Shown here piece after piece: positions 51,516 to 61,393 of a stretch of DNA of 64,000 nt (positions are counted from its first letter, which is position 1; the number at the start of each line of letters is the position of its first letter). The stretch covers positions 294,804 to 358,803 of the forward strand of contig NZ_JHVK01000003.1 in NCBI RefSeq assembly GCF_000620105.1. Direction: 5' to 3'. The position numbers were made by a program, and so were the translations under genes. This stretch comes from Microvirgula aerodenitrificans DSM 15089. Lineage in GTDB: Bacteria; Pseudomonadota; Gammaproteobacteria; Burkholderiales; Aquaspirillaceae. A model generated the notes under the pieces. The model was not told the origin of the DNA. It did no database searches and saw only the letters and a program-made list of their open reading frames with translations.

Positions 51516-52184
51516 ATGAGCCGCGCGCCCCACGACGGACACGGCGGACTGGCTCTGGCCGTCCTGACTCCGCGCACGACGGGCCGGAGCGGCGCCACGG
51601 TCGGGTTCAAAGAGACCGGACAGATGAGAGCTGATGCGATGGATGTAGGCATGCGCCTGAAAATGGTGCGCGAGAAGTTCGGACTGTCCCAGCGCGAGCT
51701 GGCCAAGCGGGCCGGTGTCACCAACGGCACCATTTCGCTGATCGAGCAGAACCGGGTCAGCCCGTCGATCAGCTCGCTGCGGAAAGTCCTTGAAGGGTTG
51801 CCGATGACGCTGGGTGATTTTTTCACCTTCGACGCCGAGCCCCAACACATGCAGGTGTTTTACCGGGCCGAAGAACTGCCGAATCTCGGCAACGAGCGGA
51901 TCAGGCTGTCGCTGGTCGGTTCGGCCCACCCGAAGCGTGACATGGCCATCCTGTCCGAGCGCTACGAAGTCGGCGCCGACACCGGGCCGGACATGCTGCA
52001 ACACGAAGGTCAGGAAGGCGGCATTGTCGTCAGCGGCGAGATCGAACTCACCGTGGCCGACGAGACGCGCATCCTCGGCGCCGGCGAGGCGTATTACTTC
52101 GACTCCCGCCAGCCGCATCGCTTCCGCAATGTCGGCAGCGAGGTCGCCGAGGTCATCAGCGCCAGTACCCCGCCGTCGTTCTGA
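51516..52184 (+). CDS. puuR: PuuR-like HTH/cupin regulator of polyamine catabolism
   Basis: A 222-residue regulator with an XRE-type helix-turn-helix (LSQRELAKRAGVTNGTISLI) and a C-terminal cupin (LQHEGQEGGIVVSGEIELTV, YYFDSRQPHRFRNVGS), as in PuuR, which releases DNA on binding putrescine. The ATG at 51516 has a perfect GGAGGT 6 bases upstream, giving a 36-residue N-terminal extension that PuuR lacks; the ATG at 51624 would give 186 residues, the E. coli length, but has a weak ribosome site. It is divergent from ald-spuABC and precedes puuC. Confidence 0.87.
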   Translation: MSRAPHDGHGGLALAVLTPRTTGRSGATVGFKETGQMRADAMDVGMRLKMVREKFGLSQRELAKRAGVTNGTISLIEQNRVSPSISSLRKVLEGLPMTLGDFFTFDAEPQHMQVFYRAEELPNLGNERIRLSLVGSAHPKRDMAILSERYEVGADTGPDMLQHEGQEGGIVVSGEIELTVADETRILGAGEAYYFDSRQPHRFRNVGSEVAEVISASTPPSF

Positions 52185-52259
52185 CCTGCACGCATTTTGG
52201 CCACGGCATGACGCGGTGGCCGGAAATCCCGGCAGGGACAACACAGGGGACATAAAACC

Positions 52260-53747
52260 ATGGCAGACATGACGCTTAGTGACTGGCAGGCCCGCGCGGC
52301 CATCCTCAATATAGAGGGACGCGCCTTCATCGACGGGCAGTACACGCCGACGGCATCGGGCGAAACCTTCGCCTGCGTATCGCCGATCGACGGCCGCAAG
52401 CTGGCCGACATCTCACTCGCCGGTGCCGACGACGTCGAACGCGCAGTCGCGGTTGCGCGCAAGGCATTCGACAGCGGCGTCTGGTCGCAGATGGCGCCGC
52501 GCGCGCGCAAGGACACGCTGAAGCGCTTTGCCGACCAGGTGCGCGCGCACGCCGACGAACTGGCGCTGCTCGAATCGCTCGATATGGGCAAGCCGGTCGC
52601 CGACGCGGCGTCGGTCGACGTCAGCGGTGCGGCCTATGCGATCGAGTGGTACGGCGAGGCCATCGACAAGATCGGCGGCGAAGTCGCGCCGGTCGACCCG
52701 AAGCTGCTGGGTCTGGTCACCCGCGAAGCGATCGGCGTGGTCGCCGCCGTGGTGCCGTGGAATTTCCCGATCATGATGGCCAGCTGGAAGATCGCTCCGG
52801 CGCTGGCGGCTGGCAACAGCGTGATTCTGAAACCGAGCGAAAAATCGCCGCTGACCGCCATCCGGCTGGCCGCGCTGGCTCGCGACGCCGGCATTCCGGA
52901 CGGCGTGTTCCAGGTGCTGCCCGGCGCCGGCGATACCGGCCGCCTGCTGGCCCTGCACATGGATATCGACTGCCTGGCCTTTACCGGCTCGACCGGGGTC
53001 GGCAAGCTGATCGCCGGCTATGCCGCCCAGTCGAACCTCAAGCGCGTCTGGCTGGAACTCGGCGGCAAGTCGGCCAATATCGTGCTCGATGACTGCCCCA
53101 ACCTGCTGCGCGCGGCACGCTCTGCCGCCGGCGGCATCTTCTTCAACCAGGGCCAGGTGTGTTCGGCCGGCTCGCGCGTGCTGGTGCACAACAGGATCAA
53201 GGACCGCTTCGTCGAGGCGCTGGCCGAGGCCGCACGCGGCTGGCAACCGGGCAACCCGCTCGATCCGGATACGACGATGGGCGCCATCGTCGACCGCATC
53301 CAGTTCGACAAGGTGCGCGGCTATATCGATGCCGGCCGGCGCGAATCGACGCTGCTGTTCGGCGGCAATGCGGCGGAACCGGTCAAGAACGGCCTGTATA
53401 TCGAGCCGACCGCCTTCCTGACCGAGCCCGGTTCGGTGATCGAGCGCGAGGAAATCTTCGGCCCGGTGCTGTCCATCGTCGGTTTCGACGACGTCAACGA
53501 CGCCGTCCGCCTGGCCAACGACAGCATCTACGGCCTGGCCGGCGCAGTCTGGACCAGCAATCTCAGCACCGCCCACACCGTCTCCCGCGCACTGCGTGCC
53601 GGCACGGTCTGGGTCAACTGCTACGACGAGGGCGGTGACATGAACATGCCGTTCGGCGGCTTCAAGCAATCCGGCAACGGCCGCGACAAATCGCTGCATG
53701 CACTGGAAAAATACACCGAACTGAAGAGTACGGTGATCAAACTGTAA
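52260..53747 (+). CDS. puuC: Gamma-glutamyl-gamma-aminobutyraldehyde dehydrogenase
   Basis: A 495-residue aldehyde dehydrogenase very like E. coli PuuC: start LSDWQARAAILNIEGRAFID, NAD loop VVPWNFPIMMASWKIAPALA, FTGSTGVGK, catalytic Glu in LELGGKSANIV and Cys in NQGQVCSAGSR, end GNGRDKSLHALEKYTELKST. It oxidises the aldehyde formed after transamination of gamma-glutamyl-putrescine to gamma-glutamyl-GABA. It follows puuR by 75 bp and has its own terminator. Confidence 0.93.
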   Translation: MADMTLSDWQARAAILNIEGRAFIDGQYTPTASGETFACVSPIDGRKLADISLAGADDVERAVAVARKAFDSGVWSQMAPRARKDTLKRFADQVRAHADELALLESLDMGKPVADAASVDVSGAAYAIEWYGEAIDKIGGEVAPVDPKLLGLVTREAIGVVAAVVPWNFPIMMASWKIAPALAAGNSVILKPSEKSPLTAIRLAALARDAGIPDGVFQVLPGAGDTGRLLALHMDIDCLAFTGSTGVGKLIAGYAAQSNLKRVWLELGGKSANIVLDDCPNLLRAARSAAGGIFFNQGQVCSAGSRVLVHNRIKDRFVEALAEAARGWQPGNPLDPDTTMGAIVDRIQFDKVRGYIDAGRRESTLLFGGNAAEPVKNGLYIEPTAFLTEPGSVIEREEIFGPVLSIVGFDDVNDAVRLANDSIYGLAGAVWTSNLSTAHTVSRALRAGTVWVNCYDEGGDMNMPFGGFKQSGNGRDKSLHALEKYTELKSTVIKL

Positions 53748-53772
53748 CGCGGGCAAACCCCGTCAGCAAAAA

Positions 53773-53800
53773 ACCGCCAATCTCGATTGGCGGTTTTTTT
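53773..53800 (+). terminator. Terminator after puuC
   Basis: ACCGCCAAT-CTCG-ATTGGCGGT, a 9-bp stem followed by a run of seven T residues; A residues on the other side allow bidirectional use. Confidence 0.9.
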
Positions 53801-53880
53801 CAGTCCGTCTTTCCGTGCAGTTTCAGCAGTCAGGCAAATACCAGCACCACCGCTGCCGGCAGCCTCACACAGCCCGGCAC

Positions 53881-54573
53881 TCAGAACATCAGCTTCGCAA
53901 TCAGCGGTGCCCCCAGCACGGTGACAAAACCGGCGATCATCATCACCAGGCAGGCGACCACGCCCTGGGCATCGCCCATCTCGCGCGCCTTGGCGGTGCC
54001 GGCGCCGTGGGCTGCCGCGCCGAAGATCGCGCCGTGGGCCAGCTTGCTGCGGATCACCGGCAGCAGGTGCAGCACCGTCTCGCCCATCGCCATGCCGGCC
54101 ACGCCGGTAATGACCACGAACAGGGCGCTCAGATCGACCGGCCCGCCAATGCTGCGCGCCGCTTCCATCGCGAACGGGGTGGTGATCGAACGCACGGCCA
54201 GCCCCTTCTGCAGCATCAGCGGCAGGTCCAGCAGGCGGGCCAGCCAGACCGAGCTGACCACCGACATCGCCGAGCCGGCCAGCACGCCAACCGAGATCGA
54301 CAGCCAGTGCTTGCGGATCATGTCGCGGTAATCGTAGATCGGCAGCGCAAAGGCGATCGTCGCCGGGCCGAGCAGCCACATCAGCCAGCGGGTATCGGCG
54401 ATGTATTCGCTGTAGCTGATGCCGGCCAGCAGCACGATGGCCAGCAGCAGCATCGGCGTGGCCAGCAGCGGCATCAGCCAGATTTTGTGCTGCTTCACGT
54501 ACATGCGCTTGTTGATGTAGTAGAACACCACCGTCAGCACGAAGCAGCCGGCTGCAATCAGGGTTTCAGTCAT
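53881..54573 (-). CDS. cidB: CidB/LrgB-family membrane protein
   Basis: A 230-residue inner-membrane protein of the LrgB family: LAVRSITTPFAMEAARSIGG, LSALFVVITGVAGMAMGETV and AHGAIFGAAAHGAGTAKARE. With CidA it modulates murein hydrolase activity and overflow metabolism (holin/antiholin-like). Its start overlaps the cidA end by 8 bp. The ORF is open to 54627 but the ATG at 54573 fits the family. Confidence 0.92.
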   Translation of the reverse strand: MTETLIAAGCFVLTVVFYYINKRMYVKQHKIWLMPLLATPMLLLAIVLLAGISYSEYIADTRWLMWLLGPATIAFALPIYDYRDMIRKHWLSISVGVLAGSAMSVVSSVWLARLLDLPLMLQKGLAVRSITTPFAMEAARSIGGPVDLSALFVVITGVAGMAMGETVLHLLPVIRSKLAHGAIFGAAAHGAGTAKAREMGDAQGVVACLVMMIAGFVTVLGAPLIAKLMF

Positions 54574-55045
54574 GGCGGCGGCCTCGCGGCATCTGCAGGG
54601 CGCCGGCCGGCGCCGGGCCGGCGGCAACGTGACGGTTGCTGCGGCGGCGCGACAGCTTCAGCTCGAAGCGGTACAGCCGGTCGACCACGAAGGCGGTCGT
54701 CACCATGACCATCAGCGTGCTGACGACGATGACCACCAGCACGCGCCAGCCGTCCACCACCACCACATCCGGATACTTGATCACCGCCAGCACGGCCGGG
54801 ATGAAGAACAGCAGCATTTCGGCCAGCAGCCAGTTGGCGCCACGCCGGATCCAGTCCGCCCGGACGATGCCGGTAAACAGCAGGCCGACCATGACCATCA
54901 TGCCGATCATGTTCGACGGCAGGCCGAGGTCGAAGCGGTGGCGGGCCAGATCGGCCAGCAGCCACAGCACCGAAATCCCGACCACCTGCAGGATGGTGAT
55001 GAGTGCGCGCATGAACGGAAAGGACCGTTGCGCCTGCGTTTCCAT
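54566..55045 (-). CDS. cidA: CidA/LrgA-family holin-like protein
   Basis: A 159-residue inner-membrane protein: ITILQVVGISVLWLLADLAR, LGLPSNMIGMMVMVGLLFTG and AEMLLFFIPAVLAVIKYPDV are typical CidA/LrgA blocks. A basic tail of about 30 residues (KLSRRRSNRHVAAG) extends it. The ATG at 55045 has AAGGA 9 bases upstream; an ATG at 55054 abuts that sequence and is unlikely. It is divergent from a LysR gene. Confidence 0.92.
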   Translation of the reverse strand: METQAQRSFPFMRALITILQVVGISVLWLLADLARHRFDLGLPSNMIGMMVMVGLLFTGIVRADWIRRGANWLLAEMLLFFIPAVLAVIKYPDVVVVDGWRVLVVIVVSTLMVMVTTAFVVDRLYRFELKLSRRRSNRHVAAGPAPAGALQMPRGRRHD

Positions 55046-55166
55046 GATGTTCATTCCTTGCCGGGTACCCGCCGCGCGGAACAGCCCGGCCAGCCGGGGC
55101 ACCTTGTTACTGCGCAGTATATGAACCCGCCTTTAATTAAAAAAATGAATTAAAATCATGCGAACC

Positions 55167-55181
55167 ATTCCAATATGGAAT
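55167..55181. promoter_or_regulatory. Palindrome at the LysR (cidR-like) start, candidate operator
   Basis: ATTCCA-ATA-TGGAAT is a perfect 15-bp palindrome that contains the likely ribosome site (GGAA) of the LysR gene and lies between it and cidA. Confidence 0.5.
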
Positions 55182-55188
55182 ACATGAC

Positions 55189-56094
55189 ATGGACATTCGT
55201 GCGCTGCGCTACTTCGTGGAGGTGGTCAGGCAACACAGCTTTACCCGGGCCGCCGAAGTGCTGCACGTGACCCAGCCCACGATCAGCAAGATGGTCAAAA
55301 GCCTGGAGGAAGAACTGGGCGGACCACTGCTGCTGCGCGAAGGCCGTCAGTTGCGGCTGACCGATGCCGGCCAGGTGGTGTTCGTCCGTGGCCAGGCGGT
55401 GCTGGCCGAAGTGGCGCGGCTGCAGCTGGAGCTGGACGAGGTCGCCGGGCTGGCGCGCGGCGAGCTGGATGTCGGTATTCCGCCGATGGCCGGCCGCTAC
55501 TTTGCCCGCCTGATCGCCCGCTACCGCAAGCTGTATCCCGGCGTGACGCTGCGCCTGCGCGAGCAGGGCGGCAAGGCACTGGAGCAGGCGGTTCTCGCCG
55601 GCGAGCTGGATCTTGGCGTCACCGTGCTGCCGCAGATGGCGCCGGAACTGCTGACGCTGTCGGTGACCCGCCATCCGCTGATGGTGACCTTTCCGGCCGA
55701 GCGCGCGCCGGCCAGCCGGGACGGGGTCCGGCTGGCGGATCTGCGCGACGAACCCCTGGTGCTGTACGAAGACGATTTCGTGCTGTACCGCGTCATTCTC
55801 GATGCCTGCGCCGCCGCCGGTTTCAGCCCGCAGATCGCCGGCCAGAGCCGGCACTGGGACTTTATCGGCGAACTGGTCGCGGCCGGCGCCGGCATTGCCA
55901 TCCTGCCGGCGCCGATCGCCGCCCTGCTCGACCCGCTGCGCATCTGCTGCCGCGAGCTGGTCGACCCGCCGCTGCGCTGGGAGCTCGGCATGGTCTGGCA
56001 TGACGGCTATCTGTCACAGGCCGCCCGTGCCTGGCTGGCACTGTGTCGGGAAGCGTTTCCGGAAGCTCAGCCCGCGACGTCGACGCCAAGCTGA
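55189..56094 (+). CDS. LysR-family regulator, CidR-like
   Basis: A 301-residue LysR protein: helix-turn-helix FTRAAEVLHVTQPTISKMVK and an effector domain (GELDVGIPPMAGRYFARLIA, ELVAAGAGIAILPAPIAALL). Divergence from cidAB is the classic CidR arrangement, in which acetate or pyruvate overflow induces cidAB; the effector here is inferred. Its 3' end overlaps the convergent Ldh-type gene by 28 bp. Confidence 0.9.
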   Translation: MDIRALRYFVEVVRQHSFTRAAEVLHVTQPTISKMVKSLEEELGGPLLLREGRQLRLTDAGQVVFVRGQAVLAEVARLQLELDEVAGLARGELDVGIPPMAGRYFARLIARYRKLYPGVTLRLREQGGKALEQAVLAGELDLGVTVLPQMAPELLTLSVTRHPLMVTFPAERAPASRDGVRLADLRDEPLVLYEDDFVLYRVILDACAAAGFSPQIAGQSRHWDFIGELVAAGAGIAILPAPIAALLDPLRICCRELVDPPLRWELGMVWHDGYLSQAARAWLALCREAFPEAQPATSTPS

Positions 56095-57119
56095 GCAGCG
56101 GCGGCGAGGATGCCGTCCCACTCGCCGTCGGCAATCTCGATGCCGTCGACCAGCCGCTGCGCGCGGCGCTGCCGCTCCGGGTCGCCGGCCAGTTGCACCG
56201 GATCGGCCGGATCGGGGGACGGCGACGATTTGACGTAATCGACCAGCGCATCGTACTCGGCGGCAAACCACTGCATGTCGACCAGCCGTGCCGGGTCGAT
56301 GACCAGTGTGGTCATGTTGTTGACGATGCCGCCATCGCGCGGATGCGCCGGCTGGGCCGAGCCGCCGCCGGACAGCAGGCCGGCCAGCAGCTCGGCCGCC
56401 ATGATCAGGCCGCCGCCCTTGTGCCCGGCAATCGGCCGCAAGGCCCCCAGCGGCGGCTCGAACATCACGCGCGGCTCGCGGGTCGGGTGCCCCGCGGCAT
56501 CGAGCAGGACGTCGTCGTCGAACTGGCGCCCGGCCAGGTAGGCCACGCGCGCCTTGCCGTAAGCGACCATGCTGGTGGCGAAATCAAGCACGAAGGCCGG
56601 ATGCCGCTCACCGCCCGGAATGGCGATGCAGACCGGATTGGTGCCGAAGCGTGGCGACGAGCCGTTGAACGGCGCGACCAGCATCTGCGGGAAATCGATG
56701 ACATTGACGAAGTGGATGGAAATCATGCCGGCAGCAACCGCCTGCTCGCCATAACTGCCGATGCGGCCCAGATGATGGGTCGCCGACAGCGTCATCAGCA
56801 CCAGGCCGGTCTGCTGTGCACGCGCGATGGCTGCGTCCATGGCCTCGCGCCCGGTGCGCTGACCAAAGCCGCGGTCGCCGGCAAACTGCAGGATGGCGCC
56901 GCCATCGTTCAGCAGGCGTGCCGCCGTATTCGGTTTCAGCGTGCCCTGGCGGGCACTGGCGATATAGAACGGCAGCATGCCGACGCCGTGGCTGTCGTGG
57001 CCGCGCAGGTTCGCCTCGATCAGATGGGTCGCCACCAGGTCGGCTTCGTCGGATGCGCAGCCGAGGGCGCGCAGGGTGGCCGGCGCCAGCCGGCGCAGAC
57101 GGTCTACAGAAATTTTCAT
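56067..57119 (-). CDS. Ldh-family (malate/L-lactate-type) 2-hydroxyacid dehydrogenase
   Basis: A 350-residue NAD(P)-dependent oxidoreductase of the MDH2/YbiC family: HLIEANLRGHDSHGVGMLPF (catalytic His), FGTNPVCIAIPGGERHPAFV, DFATSMVAYGKARVAYLAGR and GHKGGGLIMAAELLAGLLSG. Members reduce 2-oxoacids or related substrates; YbiC (hydroxycarboxylate dehydrogenase B) is the closest guess. The ATG at 57119 is used. It stands alone. Confidence 0.87.
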   Translation of the reverse strand: MKISVDRLRRLAPATLRALGCASDEADLVATHLIEANLRGHDSHGVGMLPFYIASARQGTLKPNTAARLLNDGGAILQFAGDRGFGQRTGREAMDAAIARAQQTGLVLMTLSATHHLGRIGSYGEQAVAAGMISIHFVNVIDFPQMLVAPFNGSSPRFGTNPVCIAIPGGERHPAFVLDFATSMVAYGKARVAYLAGRQFDDDVLLDAAGHPTREPRVMFEPPLGALRPIAGHKGGGLIMAAELLAGLLSGGGSAQPAHPRDGGIVNNMTTLVIDPARLVDMQWFAAEYDALVDYVKSSPSPDPADPVQLAGDPERQRRAQRLVDGIEIADGEWDGILAAAAQLGVDVAG

Positions 57120-57204
57120 TAAGTGATATCCGGCAAACAACTTGCCCTGACTATAGCGCCGACCGGCTGCCGGGCTAAAGCCCGATGCGCGCCCGCCTCC
57201 GCTG

Positions 57205-58350
57205 TCAGCGCACCGGGCGCAGTGTCAGCCGCAGATCGTCACCGACCGGGCGCACGTCATGCCAGGCCAGACGAACCTTGTCTTCCAGCGATGCCAGCGG
57301 CGGCAGGTTGAATGCGCCGAGCGCCTGGTGGCCGATGATCGCCGGCGCGACATAACAGACCAGTTCGTCCAGCAGGCCTGCACGCAATACGGCGCCGGCC
57401 AATCCCATGCCGGCCTCGACCAGCAGATTGTTGCAGCCCTGCAGGCCAAGGTCGGCAACGATGGCGGACAGATCGACCCGGCCGTTCGGGGCCGGCACCA
57501 CCCTCACCAGATTGCCATGACCGATATACGGCGCATGGCGTGCGCCTTCGCTGACACAGGTATACAGCCGCACCCCGCCATTCAGATAAATGGCCCGCAC
57601 CGGGCTGGTGGCCAGCCGGCTGTCGACCACGGCGCGCAGCGGACGCCGCAGCGGCTGTTCGCGCATCAGCGCAGCGGCCGGCGACATGCAGTCCGCCGGC
57701 GGCTGCAGCGGATCGATGCCGCGCACGGTCAGTTGCGGATCGTCAGCCATCACCGTGCCGCTGCCGGTCAGGATGGCGCAGCTTTCCGCCCGCAGGCGCA
57801 TGACATCGCGACGCGCGGCGGGTCCGGTAATCCACTGGCTGCGACCGTCGTCGAGTGCCGTCTTGCCATCCAGGCTCATGCCCAGCTTGACGGTGACCCA
57901 TGGCCGGCCGCGCGTCATCCGCGACATGAAGCCCCGGTTCAGCGCCAGCGCCTCGGCCTCCATCAGGCCGGACTCGGCCAGGATGCCGGCAGCACGCAAT
58001 CGCGCCATGCCCTGCCCGGCCACCAGCGGATTGGGATCGGTGCTGGCGACCACCACCCGCGCCAGCCCAGCACCGACCAGCGCATCGGCGCACGGCGGAG
58101 TGCGACCATGGTGGCTGCACGGCTCCAGCGTCACATAGGCCGTGGCGCCGCGGGCGAGCTCTCCTGCCTGGGCCAGTGCATGCGGTTCGGCATGCGGCGT
58201 ACCGGCGGCCACATGCCAGCCCTCGCCGACAATCCGGCCCCGGTTGACGATGACGCAACCGACGCGCGGATTCGGTGAGGTGGTACGCATGCCGAGCGCG
58301 GCAAGCTGCAGCGCCCGGGACATGTGGAGGTGATCTTCAGCAGTAAACAT
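57205..58350 (-). CDS. ribD: Riboflavin biosynthesis deaminase/reductase RibD
   Basis: A 381-residue bifunctional enzyme. The N-terminal zinc deaminase has THAEPHALAQAG and TLEPCSHHGRTPPCADAL; the C-terminal reductase has VTVKLGMSLDGKTALDDGRS and LVEAGMGLAGAVL. It converts the pyrimidinone after GTP cyclohydrolase II to the ribitylamino form. The ATG at 58350 aligns with the family; the ORF is open into nrdR. It is the last gene of glyA-nrdR-ribD, 43 bp after nrdR. Confidence 0.94.
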   Translation of the reverse strand: MFTAEDHLHMSRALQLAALGMRTTSPNPRVGCVIVNRGRIVGEGWHVAAGTPHAEPHALAQAGELARGATAYVTLEPCSHHGRTPPCADALVGAGLARVVVASTDPNPLVAGQGMARLRAAGILAESGLMEAEALALNRGFMSRMTRGRPWVTVKLGMSLDGKTALDDGRSQWITGPAARRDVMRLRAESCAILTGSGTVMADDPQLTVRGIDPLQPPADCMSPAAALMREQPLRRPLRAVVDSRLATSPVRAIYLNGGVRLYTCVSEGARHAPYIGHGNLVRVVPAPNGRVDLSAIVADLGLQGCNNLLVEAGMGLAGAVLRAGLLDELVCYVAPAIIGHQALGAFNLPPLASLEDKVRLAWHDVRPVGDDLRLTLRPVR

Positions 58351-58393
58351 CGACAGTCCGTCACGGCAACGGGCGCTGTGCCCGCCCACCGGT

Positions 58394-58852
58394 TCAGTGT
58401 TGCTTGCGCGAAATTTCGCGAATGGCTTCGGAGAATTCCGATACATCCTGGAAGCTGCGGTAAACCGACGCGAAGCGGATATAGGCAACCTTGTCGAGCC
58501 TGGCCAGCTCGCTCATCACCATCTCGCCCAGCTCGCGGGCGCTGACTTCGCGCTCGCCCAGTGCCAGCAGTTTCTGCTTGATATGCTCGACCGACTCGTC
58601 GACCAGTTGCGTCGATACCGGCCGCTTGTGCAGTGCACGGTTGAAACCGATCCGCAGCTTGTCCTCGTCGAACTCGGCGCGGTGGCCGTCCTGCTTGACC
58701 ACCTGCGGCATGCGCAGCTCCGCCGTCTCGAAGGTGGTGAAGCGCTTGTCGCAGCCGAGGCAGCGGCGACGGCGACGGATGCTGGAAGCGTCCTCGCTGA
58801 CGCGCGAGTCGACCACCTGGGTATCCAGATGGCCGCAGAACGGGCATTTCAT
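58394..58852 (-). CDS. nrdR: Ribonucleotide reductase regulator NrdR
   Basis: A 152-residue repressor with a zinc ribbon ([29 protein letters not shown]) and an ATP cone ([20 protein letters not shown]). It senses (d)ATP and represses nrd operons. Length and order between glyA and ribD are typical of betaproteobacteria. Confidence 0.96.
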   Translation of the reverse strand: MKCPFCGHLDTQVVDSRVSEDASSIRRRRRCLGCDKRFTTFETAELRMPQVVKQDGHRAEFDEDKLRIGFNRALHKRPVSTQLVDESVEHIKQKLLALGEREVSARELGEMVMSELARLDKVAYIRFASVYRSFQDVSEFSEAIREISRKQH

Positions 58853-58941
58853 ATTCGGGGACTCCAGATAGGCAAATAGCGACGGACTCGCGTCCGTCGC
58901 CTTGGGTACCGCCCGGCGCCGCCTGAACGGCAGCCGGATTG

Positions 58942-60189
58942 TTACTTGCCGTAGACCGGCAGGCGGGCGCAGAGCGCCTTGACCTTCTCGGCCACCGTGG
59001 CCAGATTGGCGTCGTCGGCCGGGCTGTCGAACACGTCGGCAATCAGGTTGGCCAGTTCACGCGAGTCGGCTTCGGTAAAGCCGCGGGTGGTGATCGCCGG
59101 GGTACCGATGCGGATGCCCGAGGTCACGAACGGCTTTTCCGGATCGTTCGGGATCGCGTTCTTGTTGACGGTAATGTGGGCGCGGCCCAGTGCGGCTTCA
59201 GCGTCCTTGCCGGTGATCTGCTTGGCGCGCAGGTCGACCAGGAACACGTGGCTCTCGGTACGGCCGGACACGATGCGCAGACCGCGCGCGGTCAGCACTT
59301 CCGCCATCGCCTGGGCATTGACCTTGACCTGCTTGGCCCAGTCCTTGAACGCCGGGCTGGCCGCTTCCTTGAACGCCACGGCCTTGGCGGCGATGACGTG
59401 CATCAGCGGACCGCCCTGCAGGCACGGGAAGATGGCCGAGTTCAGGCCCTTCTCGAATTCGGCCTTGGCCAGGATCACGCCGCCGCGCGGACCGCGCAGG
59501 GTCTTGTGCGTGGTAGTGGTGACGAAGTGGGCGTGCGGAACCGGGTTCGGGTATTCACCCGCGGCGATCAGACCGGCATAGTGGGCCATGTCGACAAACA
59601 GGTAGGCGCCGACTTCATCGGCGATCTTGCGCATGCGCGCCCAGTCGATTTCCAGCGCGTAGGCCGAGGCGCCGGCCACGATCATCTTCGGCTTGTGTTC
59701 ACGTGCCAGGCGTTCGACCTGTTCGTAATCGAGTTCTTCCTTGTCGTTCAGACCGTACTGCACCACGTTGTACAGCTTGCCGGAGATGTTGACCGACGCG
59801 CCGTGGGTCAGGTGACCGCCATGGGCGAGGCTCATGCCGAGGATGGTGTCGCCCGGCTTCAGCACCGAGACGTACACGGCCTGGTTGGCCTGCGAGCCGG
59901 AATGCGGCTGCACGTTCGCGTATTCGGCACCGAACAGCGCCTTCAGGCGATCAATGGCGAGCTGTTCGACCTGGTCGACATATTCACAGCCGCCGTAGTA
60001 GCGCTTGCCCGGGTAACCTTCGGCGTATTTGTTGGTCAGCACGGAGCCCTGGGCTTCCATGACAGCGGGGCTGACATAGTTTTCCGAAGCGATCAGTTCG
60101 ACGTGGTCTTCCTGACGGCGAGACTCGGCATCCATCGCGGCGGCGAGTTCGGGATCGAAGACATGAATGGTTTGGTCGGCTGCGAACAT
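58942..60189 (-). CDS. glyA: Serine hydroxymethyltransferase
   Basis: A 415-residue PLP enzyme that makes glycine and methylene-THF from serine. Visible blocks: [66 protein letters not shown] and [18 protein letters not shown] with the PLP Lys. The ATG at 60189 aligns with E. coli GlyA. It heads glyA-nrdR-ribD. Confidence 0.96.
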   Translation of the reverse strand: MFAADQTIHVFDPELAAAMDAESRRQEDHVELIASENYVSPAVMEAQGSVLTNKYAEGYPGKRYYGGCEYVDQVEQLAIDRLKALFGAEYANVQPHSGSQANQAVYVSVLKPGDTILGMSLAHGGHLTHGASVNISGKLYNVVQYGLNDKEELDYEQVERLAREHKPKMIVAGASAYALEIDWARMRKIADEVGAYLFVDMAHYAGLIAAGEYPNPVPHAHFVTTTTHKTLRGPRGGVILAKAEFEKGLNSAIFPCLQGGPLMHVIAAKAVAFKEAASPAFKDWAKQVKVNAQAMAEVLTARGLRIVSGRTESHVFLVDLRAKQITGKDAEAALGRAHITVNKNAIPNDPEKPFVTSGIRIGTPAITTRGFTEADSRELANLIADVFDSPADDANLATVAEKVKALCARLPVYGK

Positions 60190-60295
60190 CGTATTTTCCA
60201 AGTGAACAAGGGGCACAACTGGTGTGAATTCTAACCCATGGACCGCGACACCGACACGGCACAGCCGTATCGGTTTGCGACCGGTACAGTCGGGT

Positions 60296-61393
60296 TCAGT
60301 GGAGATTTTCCGGCGGCGTCAGCGTGATCGCGTCGTTGCAGGTCAGAAAAACCGGCACCTCGTCGATGCGGTCCGGCTGGATCGTCCCGACCACCCGCAC
60401 GTCCTCGACCTGACACTCGGCCATCAGCGCACGGAAGTTTTCCTCGATCCGCTCGACCGCATCCAGCGGCGCAAGCGGCCAGACGAAGGCAGCCCAGTTC
60501 TTGTCGTCGCCGGGACTGGACACGGTAAAGCGCAGCTCGCCATTCTCGTGCGCAGCCGCCACGCCGGCGATCCCGGCATTGCCGGCGCGCAGCTTGCGGA
60601 TGATATTGGACGCCCACATCTGCATATTGACGTCCAGCCGCAGCGCAGCGCCCTGACGCAGCGCTTCCGGCACCACGTTCGGCACGGCCGGAATCGGGAA
60701 CAGCGTCACGCCCGGGGTCTTCATCTGTTCGTTGAGCTGCTGCATGAACGGCATCCCCCACTCGCCCATCGAACCGCCCAGACGGATGGCGGGTGCCTCA
60801 CCGGGGTTCTGCATCGCCACGCCGAGCAGATAACGGACGAATACGCCTTCCTCATGCACCGGCACTTCACTGCCGGCCAGGTCCAGCGGCACACCGCGCG
60901 CGGCATCAGTCAGGAAGCTGCCGAAGCGGAACCATTGCGAGAACGCGACACTGGCGAGCGTGTCGGCATGCAGCAGACGACCGGACAGCGACACTTCGGC
61001 ATCGGCACGCACCACGCCGTGCTGTCTGAGGATGGCGAGCAGCGGCGCCGCGTCGACCTGCGCCGGCAGCGTGGTGGCCGTCTTGCTGCCGGCGGCCAGC
61101 ACCACCGGCACGGCAAACACGACCGCATGGCGCGCCGTCGACGGCGACGCCAGCGTATCGACCAGGCTGTGCCACAGCGTGCGGAATGCCGTCTGGTCAG
61201 GCGCCAGTTGCAGGGCGACCGACAGCGACTGGTTGTCGTCGAACTCCAGCTTTTCCGCCGTCAGTCGACGCAGTTCACCGCGCTTGCGCTCGGCCTCCGC
61301 GCCATCCGGCTCGGTCAGCAGCGACATGACGGCACGAATCAGTTCGTTCTTGGGGGCGACGCGCGGCATCAGGCGCGGATCAGGCAGCATCAT
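60296..61393 (-). CDS. DUF2863-family protein
   Basis: A 365-residue soluble protein that resembles the betaproteobacterial DUF2863 family ([54 protein letters not shown]). Blocks such as [15 protein letters not shown] and [15 protein letters not shown] are well conserved-looking. No catalytic motif is evident and no function is known to me. It lies 106 bp upstream of glyA in the same direction and may be cotranscribed. Confidence 0.75.
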   Translation of the reverse strand: MMLPDPRLMPRVAPKNELIRAVMSLLTEPDGAEAERKRGELRRLTAEKLEFDDNQSLSVALQLAPDQTAFRTLWHSLVDTLASPSTARHAVVFAVPVVLAAGSKTATTLPAQVDAAPLLAILRQHGVVRADAEVSLSGRLLHADTLASVAFSQWFRFGSFLTDAARGVPLDLAGSEVPVHEEGVFVRYLLGVAMQNPGEAPAIRLGGSMGEWGMPFMQQLNEQMKTPGVTLFPIPAVPNVVPEALRQGAALRLDVNMQMWASNIIRKLRAGNAGIAGVAAAHENGELRFTVSSPGDDKNWAAFVWPLAPLDAVERIEENFRALMAECQVEDVRVVGTIQPDRIDEVPVFLTCNDAITLTPPENLH

